From an uncultured Gemmatimonadota bacterium (GTDB lineage: Bacteria; Gemmatimonadota; Gemmatimonadetes; Gemmatimonadales; Gemmatimonadaceae), in NCBI GenBank assembly GCA_946478895.1, contig CAMLDY010000061.1, forward strand, positions 1 to 13,714: a DNA stretch of 13,714 bases. Direction: 5' to 3'. The position numbers and the translations under genes were made by a program. This document shows, piece by piece, positions 8,210 to 13,714 of this stretch; positions within the stretch are counted from its first letter, which is position 1, and the number at the start of each line of letters is the position of its first letter. Below the pieces are notes generated by a model. The model made no database searches, was not told where the DNA came from, and saw only the letters and a program-made list of their open reading frames with translations.

Positions 8210-11023
8210 TCAGAAATCGTAAGCAATGCCAAGCTGCACCAGCCGGGGAAGGATTCCGAGCCCGGTGGTGAACTGACTGGACGTCGTCGTCCCCGCTCCT
8301 GTGCCCGATGTCACGAGCGACACCGCGGTACCGTCGGCATTGACGCTCAAAATGTCCTCGCCCGTCCGCTGCGCCATTTGCTGGATTGCCTGCTTGTTCA
8401 GGAGGTTCAGCCCCTGAAGCGTCAGTCGGAACTGACCGAAGCGGTAGCCCACACCGCCATTGAGCTCACCCCACCCGGGAATTGTCACCGTATTCGGACG
8501 GTTGGCAGGGCGGTCACCGCTGTAGCGATAGTCACCGAACAAGTCGAAGCTTGCACGTGTGTACGACGCGCCCAGATCGGCCATCACCGAAGCGATGTCG
8601 ATCAACTTGTTGCCTGAATAGTCGCGTACCTGTGGCCCACTGAGCGGACCGTTTCCGGGAACGAAGAAATCGTAGTGGAAGCGCGTGAATCGCGGATTCT
8701 GCAGGGTGCCGACCGCGCGCAGCTGCAGTCCGTCGGCCGGGCTCACTGCTCCCTCCATCTCGAGACCTGTGGTGCGTGTATCGGTGCTGATCGGAAGGAA
8801 CGCAAACCCGCCGTTGGCCTGACCGCGGTCCAGCGTGACGAGCATGTTCTTGCTCGTACCATAGAATCCGGTGAGTTGCAGCGACCAGCGCTGCGCCGAA
8901 GTCTTCACGCCAATTTCGCCTTGAACCGTAGTCTCGACCTCGCCTCGCTTGGTGTCGCCCGTAACCTGACTGCCATCGGTGGTCTGGAACGTCCACTGCT
9001 GCGGCGTCGGCATGCGAGTGCCGCGGCTCACGCGCCCGTACATGGCCGTGCGATCAGTCAGGCGGTAGTTGGCGCCGGCTGAAGCGCTCCACGTGCCGAA
9101 GGTATAATCCCACGTTCTATAGATCCCACTCCCAAACATCCCCGCCCGGGATTGCTCGGGAGTTGGGGTGAAGGCGGGATATCCTGCCGGCACTTCCTGG
9201 CCGACGACCTGGCCGTTCTCCACATCGCCCGGAACGACGGGGCGTTCGTTGCGTCCGTTGCTCATGTTGTGATCGAGCCGGGCGCCAAGATCGACGTTGA
9301 AGCGGTCTGACACGCGCCAGGTATCGCCGAGGTACAACGCCGCGATAGTAGTGCGGTTTGTCAGATTCCAGAAGCCGGCGTTGTATCCGGCGAAGCCGTC
9401 CGGAGGTGTGAGACCGATGAACGACCCGTCGGGTGCCGGCATCCCGACCTGGATCAGGCGTGGGTTGTCTGCCACCTCGACGAAAACCCCCTGTTGTGTG
9501 AGCTTGAGCCGCGTTTTGTAGGCGCTCAAGTAGAGTCCACCGGTAAGACCGTGCCGGCCAGTCTGGTGCGTGAGCTCAAGGTTTGCGATTCCATTGGTCA
9601 CTGGCTGGTCGACGAACGCCAATCCTTGCACGGTCATCAACCCGTTGCCATTGAGGTTTGCGACTTGTGCCGGGTCGGTGATCGTTTGTCCGCTGATCAC
9701 GTATCGCAGCTGGCGCGGTCCCGGTGGGCCGATAACGCTGATCGGAAACGGATCCGCAACATCTACCATGAGGTTGGTGAGATTTTGCGAGTGCAGGACC
9801 TTACCCCGGAATGTGAGCGACCAGCCTGGCGTGAGCTCGCGCAGCAGGTCCGTGCCCAGCATTTCGTAGCGAGTGATGTTGCCGTTCAGATCGTGACGTA
9901 CAGTGCCTCCCGGATTGAATGCGTCGGGCACAGTAAGGGTGAGCCGTTCACGTGCGAACATTGTTCCGGCGCCGATTTCCGGACCGCCGGAGATCGCTTC
10001 GGGATCCTTATAATTCTGGATCGGGATGCCAAGGTACCAGAGATCCCTCTCGTTCAGATACTTCCCGTAGAACTGGGCATGGCCCGACGCGAATTCACGC
10101 GTCACGTTAAGGCGTAGCTGTCCACCTTTGTTCGCGGGAAAACCGGGATCGCGCAGGCCGCGATCATAACGCCAATAACCTCCGGTGTTGAACCGCCACG
10201 CGGCGTAGAGCGGCCCCCCTATGTTTGCATCGAGCCGGCCCATCCCCTGGGCGCCGCCAGTGGTGCGCACGGTACCCGCCAGCGTCGGGCCGCCGGTCTT
10301 GCTGATCAGATTCACAATCCCGCCGGGCGTGCTGGAACCAAATACCGCGGCACTTCCGCCGCGCACTGCTTCGACTCTCGCGACCGTTTCATCCAGTCGC
10401 GCCATTGCATCGGGAAACGCGAATAGAAGACCGGGCGCCTCGAAGGCGGGAAGCCCGTCCTCCTGCAAGCTGACGTACCGGAACGAGCTCTGGTCCGACA
10501 CCGGAAGCCCGCGAACAGTCACATCGGCGCCGGTTTCTCCGGAGTTGCTCATTACCTGAAACCCGGGTACGCTCTTGAGCAGCTCCGCGGTGCCGCGCGG
10601 TGCCTGCTGCTCGACCTGTTCGTCGGTGAAGGTGGTGATCGCTGTGCTCGACTCGAGCTTCGAGGCAGCGTTGAAGGTGCCCGACACCACTACTGCGTCG
10701 AGAGAGAACGGATCTGCAGCGAGGCGAAAGGTGGCGCTCGCGCCTTCTGCAGTGGGCACGTTCACCTGCTGGACGGCCAGCCGATAGCCAATGTGTTGCG
10801 CGCGGACGGTGTGATTGCCGATTGGAACCCCCCGGAGCTCGAAGGTGCCGTCGGTGCGCGATTCGGCGACGAGCGTGCTGCCCACGACGATTATTCGGGC
10901 GCCCGCAAGCGGACGCCCAGTGTCGTCAAATACGTTACCGCGAATAGAACCGGACTGCGCGTCGAGCGTCGATGCAGCCGTGGACAACGCGAAGAACAGG
11001 GCAGCCGACAAACCAGGACGCAT
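8210..11023 (-). CDS. TonB-dependent receptor with N-terminal carboxypeptidase-regulatory-like domain
   Basis: A 937-residue outer-membrane gated channel energised by TonB-ExbBD. In order it has: a signal peptide (about 1-22, ending LDA before QSG); a CarboxypepD_reg-like beta-sandwich (about 26-104, SGSIRGNVFDDTGRPLAG); a SLDAVVVSG segment that may act as TonB box; a plug (about 120-235, with SVPGFQV, VTVRGLP, RVEAVRGGSAAVFG and TPGGIVNLIS); then a 22-strand-type barrel ending in the OMP signature AYDF. The plug resembles ferric-siderophore receptors, so iron-chelate uptake is possible, but the ligand is not determined. The frame remains open upstream to 11302, but those codons run antisense into the peroxidase gene. 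The ATG at 11023 has both a signal peptide and a GGGAGA ribosome-binding site at 11033-11028. The gene is divergent from the peroxidase gene. Confidence 0.94.
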   Translation of the reverse strand: MRPGLSAALFFALSTAASTLDAQSGSIRGNVFDDTGRPLAGARIIVVGSTLVAESRTDGTFELRGVPIGNHTVRAQHIGYRLAVQQVNVPTAEGASATFRLAADPFSLDAVVVSGTFNAASKLESSTAITTFTDEQVEQQAPRGTAELLKSVPGFQVMSNSGETGADVTVRGLPVSDQSSFRYVSLQEDGLPAFEAPGLLFAFPDAMARLDETVARVEAVRGGSAAVFGSSTPGGIVNLISKTGGPTLAGTVRTTGGAQGMGRLDANIGGPLYAAWRFNTGGYWRYDRGLRDPGFPANKGGQLRLNVTREFASGHAQFYGKYLNERDLWYLGIPIQNYKDPEAISGGPEIGAGTMFARERLTLTVPDAFNPGGTVRHDLNGNITRYEMLGTDLLRELTPGWSLTFRGKVLHSQNLTNLMVDVADPFPISVIGPPGPRQLRYVISGQTITDPAQVANLNGNGLMTVQGLAFVDQPVTNGIANLELTHQTGRHGLTGGLYLSAYKTRLKLTQQGVFVEVADNPRLIQVGMPAPDGSFIGLTPPDGFAGYNAGFWNLTNRTTIAALYLGDTWRVSDRFNVDLGARLDHNMSNGRNERPVVPGDVENGQVVGQEVPAGYPAFTPTPEQSRAGMFGSGIYRTWDYTFGTWSASAGANYRLTDRTAMYGRVSRGTRMPTPQQWTFQTTDGSQVTGDTKRGEVETTVQGEIGVKTSAQRWSLQLTGFYGTSKNMLVTLDRGQANGGFAFLPISTDTRTTGLEMEGAVSPADGLQLRAVGTLQNPRFTRFHYDFFVPGNGPLSGPQVRDYSGNKLIDIASVMADLGASYTRASFDLFGDYRYSGDRPANRPNTVTIPGWGELNGGVGYRFGQFRLTLQGLNLLNKQAIQQMAQRTGEDILSVNADGTAVSLVTSGTGAGTTTSSQFTTGLGILPRLVQLGIAYDF

Positions 11024-11027
11024 GTGG

Positions 11028-11033
11028 TCTCCC
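11028..11033 (-). promoter_or_regulatory. Ribosome-binding site fixing the TonB receptor start
   Basis: GGGAGA on the minus strand, 4 nt before the ATG at 11023. Together with the signal peptide it rules out the longer reading from 11302. Confidence 0.65.
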
Positions 11034-11095
11034 GGAATAGGTGGATCGCTTTTCGTGCGCAACCCGAGGTGGAGCGTGTTCGGGTGGCCTCGGAA

Positions 11096-11119
11096 GCGGC
11101 CCATAATTTTGGGTGCCGC
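11096..11119. repeat. Imperfect inverted repeat between TonB receptor and peroxidase genes
   Basis: GCGGCCCA and TGGGTGCCGC flank an AT-rich core (TAATTT). The arms GCGGC/GCCGC and CCA/TGG are complementary with a 2-nt offset. It sits about 75 nt upstream of the receptor start in a divergent promoter region, so an operator is possible, but no known regulator site is recognised. Confidence 0.25.
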
Positions 11120-11162
11120 CGCAAAGCTCGCCAGCCCGTTTCTGGCCGGCCGGCGCGCACCC

Positions 11163-11190
11163 TTGCGGAGTTCGGTGCGCAGGATACAGT
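11163..11190 (+). promoter_or_regulatory. Possible promoter of the selenoprotein-MFS operon
   Basis: TTGCGG (11163-11168) and TACAGT (11185-11190, four of six matches) with a 16-nt spacer, about 38 nt upstream of the ATG at 11229. Weak prediction. Confidence 0.28.
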
Positions 11191-11228
11191 TGTCCTCCCA
11201 AACCACCCGTTGCCCGCACAGAACTCTC

Positions 11229-11798
11229 ATGACGTGGATCGAAACAATTAGTCCGGCGCAAGCCGACGACTCGCTGGCGAAGGCGTACGCCATGCAGCGC
11301 ACTCTTTATCCCGCGATGTACGGCGAGCCCTCCGCGCCGCGCGACGGGCGAGTCTCCGAGAGCATCGTCGCCTCGCACAGCCTCATCCCTGACGCGCTGC
11401 ACCACGCCTTTGCTACCTTCGGCGCGCTCATGTCACCCGATCTGCCACTCGGCCGGCGACAGCACGAGATGATCGCGACAGTGGTGTCGGTGACGAATCG
11501 GTGCAGGTATTGAATGGACTCGCACGCAGAGTTTCTGCGTAAGGTTACGCTCGACGAAAAACTGGTTGAAGCGCTTCGCACCGACTGGCGGAGCGCACCG
11601 ATCACCGACGCCGAGCACGTGATGCTTGACTACGTGGTCCAGCTAACGGACGACGCGACGCGCATTTCGCGCGCAGATCACGAACGGCTCCATGCGGCAG
11701 GCTTCGACGATCGTGCGATTCTGCAGATCACGCTCATCGCCAGCTGGTTCAACTACATCAACCGCGTTGCCGACGCGCTCGGTGTGGGACGCGATTGA
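11229..11798 (+). CDS. AhpD-like peroxidase-related selenoprotein (in-frame TGA = selenocysteine 95)
   Basis: Read through one in-frame TGA (11511-11513), this is a 189-residue alkylhydroperoxidase/carboxymuconolactone-decarboxylase family protein, close to the usual length of the 'peroxidase-related enzyme' subfamily. The N-terminus MTWIETISP is typical of it. The redox motif reads C92-R-Y-U95-M-D-S-H99, with the TGA where the second cysteine belongs. E80, C92, position 95 and H99 have the same spacing as M. tuberculosis AhpD E118, C130, C133 and H137; in AhpD, C133 is the residue that attacks peroxide. Homology runs on across the TGA (SHAEFLRK before it fades, then the helix [22 protein letters not shown] typical of the family C-terminus). 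A SECIS-like hairpin lies just after the TGA. Expected role: cytoplasmic hydroperoxide reduction. The MFS gene begins on the stop codon. A TGC-to-TGA sequencing error or a decaying gene are the alternatives, made less likely by the hairpin and intact 3' half. The ATG at 11229 lacks a clear Shine-Dalgarno. Confidence 0.82.
11524..11540 (+). promoter_or_regulatory. Bacterial SECIS-like stem-loop
   Basis: ACGCAGA (11524-11530), loop GTT (11531-11533), TCTGCGT (11534-11540): a perfect 7-bp stem lying inside the coding sequence. The loop starts 17 nt after the TGA and its first base is G. Known bacterial SECIS elements have a short apical loop with a G in its first two positions, roughly 16-37 nt after the UGA, and are bound by SelB. 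Confidence 0.75.
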
Positions 11799-13099
11799 GT
11801 TTGCCGCGCGCGCAGAAACCCGACGGCATCCCATGGCGAACGTCGCTCCTGCTGGGCGGCGGCAGCTTCGTCATCGGAGCGGTCTCACCACTCTACGATA
11901 CATACGTCCCGCCGCTCCTCGAGCGGCATCTGAGCAGCAGCTCGATGATCGGCGCCGCGATGGGTATCGACAATGTGCTCGCGCTTTGCCTGGTCCCGAT
12001 TGTGGGCGTTGTCTCCGACGCAACCCGCACCCGCCTCGGTCGCCGCGTTCCATTCCTTCTCGCAGCGCTACCGTTAACCGCCTTTGCGCTGGCCGCTATC
12101 CCGTTCGCTGAGCGATTCGGCCTGCTCGCACTGCTTGCCGCGATGATCGCTGTCGACATCGCGCTGGCAATTTGGCGCGCACCGTTCCTCGCCCTCCTCG
12201 CCGAGCTGGTTCCTTCGCTGCAGCGACCGAAGACTGAGGGCGTCCTCGGCGTTGCCATGTGCCTTGGAGCGATGCTGGTGCTCGGTGGAGCGCGTGGCCT
12301 GGCCGAGCATCACCCGGACCTTCCCTTCGTCCTCGCTTCCGTCCTCGTCGCTGCCGTGTGGCTGATCTACGCGGTGGGTCTGCGAGAACCCGCACATGGA
12401 ACTCCGGAGCAAGACCAGGTAACGAGCTCTTCCGCGGCGATCGCGCCTTTTCGATCGCTGCGCGAATCGTTCACCGCCGGTGGGGGCAAGGCAATGCGCT
12501 TCTTCGGCGCTTGCCTGCTGTTCAACATGGCGTTCCAGTCCTTCTCGAGCTGGTTCACTCTCTACGGTTCAGAGCGATACCACACGACTGTGGCCAACGC
12601 TTCACTCGGCTTCATCGCCGTCGCGGTATCGACACTGATTGGATCGATGCCGGCGGGCTGGCTCGGCGCGCGCTATGGCAGGCGGCGGATGTCTCTGATT
12701 GGTTTCGGCGGCATGGCGGCCGCATGCATGGTGATGTATTTCGCGCCGACGCTCAGCGTTGCGGTCGGAATTCTTTTCCTGTTCGGGCTGTCATGGTCGC
12801 TTCCGGTCGCGAATCTGGCACCGATGGCCCTCGAGCTCAGAAGCTCGGCGCGCGCGGGATCACTCGCCGGTGCGTTTCTGCTCGTGCAGAGCGCCGCTGG
12901 ACTCTTGGGGCCGTCACTCGTCGGCGTGTGGTTCGACATGACCCGAACACGGCGGGGGTTGTTTGCCCTTCTTGCGATTTTCCTTGCCGGAGCGTTCGCG
13001 CTGCTCGGGACGTTGGCATCCGGTTTTGGCGAGGCGCGCAGCAGTGCACCCGTGCTGGACGCGGAGGGTCTCGCCGCATCAGTCGCCTCGGTGGCGTAA
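11795..13099 (+). CDS. Major facilitator superfamily transporter
   Basis: A 434-residue inner-membrane transporter with about 12 hydrophobic segments in two halves separated by a polar cytoplasmic loop near residue 205-235. The loop between helices 2 and 3 carries [11 protein letters not shown] (74-84), a form of MFS motif A that recalls sucrose and glycoside-pentoside-hexuronide transporters. The second-half counterpart is [14 protein letters not shown]. The substrate is not identifiable. The start is TTG at 11795, whose last two bases belong to the TGA stop of the selenoprotein gene (TTGA). A weak GGGA lies 5 nt upstream, and a second TTG follows two codons on. Translation is therefore probably coupled to the upstream gene. 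A hairpin lies directly over the stop codon and may end the operon. The C-terminus ([10 protein letters not shown] onward) is polar and probably cytoplasmic. Confidence 0.9.
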   Translation: MSLPRAQKPDGIPWRTSLLLGGGSFVIGAVSPLYDTYVPPLLERHLSSSSMIGAAMGIDNVLALCLVPIVGVVSDATRTRLGRRVPFLLAALPLTAFALAAIPFAERFGLLALLAAMIAVDIALAIWRAPFLALLAELVPSLQRPKTEGVLGVAMCLGAMLVLGGARGLAEHHPDLPFVLASVLVAAVWLIYAVGLREPAHGTPEQDQVTSSSAAIAPFRSLRESFTAGGGKAMRFFGACLLFNMAFQSFSSWFTLYGSERYHTTVANASLGFIAVAVSTLIGSMPAGWLGARYGRRRMSLIGFGGMAAACMVMYFAPTLSVAVGILFLFGLSWSLPVANLAPMALELRSSARAGSLAGAFLLVQSAAGLLGPSLVGVWFDMTRTRRGLFALLAIFLAGAFALLGTLASGFGEARSSAPVLDAEGLAASVASVA

Positions 13100-13125
13100 C
13101 GGTCGATGTGGTACGGACCGTTTCT
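13098..13125 (+). terminator. Possible intrinsic terminator after the MFS gene
   Basis: AACGGTC (13098-13104) and GACCGTT (13116-13122) form a perfect 7-bp stem with an 11-nt loop, followed by TCTCC. The left arm includes the last two bases of the TAA stop. The U tract is short, so strength is doubtful. In the other direction no U-rich tail follows. Confidence 0.4.
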
Positions 13126-13166
13126 CCAGGAGATACGGTGCCCCTGGTCGACCGCCCGCAAATTCG

Positions 13167-13385
13167 CTACGCAGATTTCCTGCGGCCGACGATTACCAGG
13201 CCGGCGCCAACCACGATGGCAATCACTCCGACGTAGGCTGGAACCAGTCCTTTCTCCTGTGCTGTCACCTTGAGCGGACCCACCTCTACTTCATTGCGGC
13301 TCTTGGTGTACGGAATTCCGCCCACCGCAACGATGTCGATACCGGCGAGAATGACGAGGATACCGATCCAGCCGAGTAGGCGCAT
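13167..13385 (-). CDS. Small two-helix membrane protein, DUF3185-like
   Basis: A 72-residue protein with two hydrophobic helices (about 4-24 and 50-68) around a polar centre, GGIPYTKSRNEVEVGPLKVTA in shortened reading: an IPYTK turn, then EVEVGPLKVTAQEK. It ends in the basic tail GRRKSA. The layout, with a K-x-x-x-x-x-V-GP-x-x-V/A-T-A centre between helices, resembles DUF3185 and related small inner-membrane proteins of unknown function. The reading frame continues upstream to 13568, but the ATG at 13385 has a strong AGGAGG ribosome-binding site and a clean N-terminal helix, while the upstream part is low-complexity and polar. The gene follows ettA on the same strand after 222 nt and converges with the MFS gene. 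Confidence 0.75.
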   Translation of the reverse strand: MRLLGWIGILVILAGIDIVAVGGIPYTKSRNEVEVGPLKVTAQEKGLVPAYVGVIAIVVGAGLVIVGRRKSA

Positions 13386-13389
13386 GTCT

Positions 13390-13395
13390 CCTCCT
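13390..13395 (-). promoter_or_regulatory. Strong ribosome-binding site deciding the small membrane protein start
   Basis: A full AGGAGG on the minus strand, 4 nt before the ATG at 13385. It is the best Shine-Dalgarno in the window and excludes the longer 133-codon reading. Confidence 0.75.
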
Positions 13396-13482
13396 GACAA
13401 GCTTCGTAGCCGTCGAGCTATCGACGCAGAAGATGCGCCTGGGGTCCTGCCCGCACTAGCACCAACCACGCTCCTAAACCTG

Positions 13483-13506
13483 GGGCTCCCTGGGGCTAGG
13501 GAGCCC
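13483..13506. repeat. GC-rich perfect hairpin between ettA and the small membrane protein gene
   Basis: GGGCTCCC (13483-13490) and GGGAGCCC (13499-13506) form an 8-bp stem with an 8-nt loop. The left side also holds a direct repeat, CCTGGGGCT at 13479-13487 and 13489-13497. It could end ettA transcription or sit in the 5' leader of the small gene. The only T-rich flank (TTCTCT) is on the plus-strand side, where no upstream gene needs it, so its role is open. The remainder of 13386-13607 shows no gene. Confidence 0.5.
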
Positions 13507-13607
13507 TTCTCTGACTGCCGTCTTATATGCCCACCGGCCGTCAACCCGGATTCCTCGAGATAAAGCAAAGCTTTCCGCGGCCAGATGACGGCGTCGGCTG
13601 GACACCG

Positions 13608-13714
13608 CTAAGCGCGAACTAGCTTCTTGTAGGCGATGCGATGCGGCTGGTCGGCATCCGCGCCCTTCCTTCGCTTGAGATCCTCGATGTAGCTCTGATA
13701 GTTCCCCTCGAACC
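13608..13714 (-). CDS. ettA: EttA, energy-dependent translational throttle ABC-F protein (C-terminal fragment)
   Basis: Only the last 34 residues and the TAG stop (13610-13608) are inside the window; the rest of the gene lies off the right edge. The visible tail, FEGNYQSYIEDLKRRKGAD followed by ADQPHRIAYKKLVRA, closely matches the conserved EttA end (W-F-EGN-(Y/F)-Q-x-Y-E-x-D-(K/R)-KRR, then P-x-RI-x-Y-(R/K)-(K/P)). EttA is a soluble ABC-F ATPase that binds the ribosomal E site and gates entry into elongation according to the ATP/ADP ratio. The ATPase domains are outside the window, so their integrity cannot be judged. Another ABC-F member is the main alternative. Confidence 0.85.
   Translation of the reverse strand, partial: FEGNYQSYIEDLKRRKGADADQPHRIAYKKLVRA

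Noticed and set aside
11024..11302. 93-residue N-terminal extension of the TonB receptor
   Set aside because: It would bury the signal peptide and run antisense into the peroxidase gene. The start at 11023 has a GGGAGA site.
11514..11798. A separate 94-codon gene starting at the ATG right after the TGA, with 11229-11513 as an independent or broken gene
   Set aside because: Neither half holds a complete AhpD motif; joined in the same frame they give a normal-length family member with catalytic spacing intact and a SECIS-like hairpin. No ribosome-binding site precedes 11514.
13522..13544. TTGACG and TATAAG on the minus strand as a promoter for the small membrane protein
   Set aside because: The elements look good singly, but the spacer is only 11 nt, too short for sigma70.
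13386..13568. N-terminal extension of the small membrane protein
   Set aside because: It is polar and low in complexity, and a strong AGGAGG sits directly before the internal ATG at 13385.

Overview
The window is GC-rich, gene-dense bacterial DNA with a Gram-negative envelope repertoire: a TonB-dependent receptor, a CBM9/DUF5916 outer-membrane protein and a lipoprotein. The mix of a carboxypeptidase-regulatory-domain TonB receptor, a DUF5916 protein and frequent GTG/TTG starts would fit Gemmatimonadota or a related soil or aquatic phylum. That placement is inference; no rRNA or other taxonomic marker is present.

Layout. (1) 1-3318, minus strand: an operon with 4-nt overlaps encodes an OpuCA/ProV-type ATPase, a substrate-binding protein fused to its permease, and a glycoside-hydrolase-like lipoprotein that runs off the left edge. 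A 28-codon leader ORF may head it. (2) 3403-4407, plus: an aldo/keto reductase whose stop overlaps the stop of the convergent gene. (3) 4404-6725, minus: a CBM9-like/DUF5916 outer-membrane protein, divergent from (4) 6857-8122, plus: an MgtC/SapB-DUF4010 membrane protein. Both starts have a -10-like hexamer exactly 7 nt upstream, which suggests leaderless mRNAs. (5) 8210-11023, minus: a TonB-dependent receptor. (6) 11229-13099, plus: an AhpD-like peroxidase-related gene interrupted in frame by one TGA, then an MFS transporter starting on its stop codon. (7) 13167-13385, minus: a small DUF3185-like membrane protein. (8) 13608-13714, minus: the C-terminal end of the ABC-F factor EttA.

Main discovery candidate. 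The in-frame TGA at 11511-11513 replaces the second cysteine of the AhpD CxxC motif, giving C92-x-x-U95-xxx-H99 with E80 twelve residues before C92. This is the same spacing as the catalytic residues E118, C130, C133 and H137 of Mycobacterium tuberculosis AhpD. Starting 10 nt after the TGA is a perfect 7-bp hairpin with a GUU loop, at the distance expected of a bacterial SECIS element. I read 11229-11798 as one 189-residue selenoprotein, not two short ORFs or a pseudogene. Because the MFS start lies on this gene's stop, MFS translation may also depend on selenocysteine insertion.

No gene-free stretch exceeds 300 bases. The longest are 13386-13607 (a GC-rich hairpin, otherwise nothing clear) and 11024-11228 (a divergent promoter region). 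I see no tRNA, rRNA, CRISPR array, insertion sequence or integrase.
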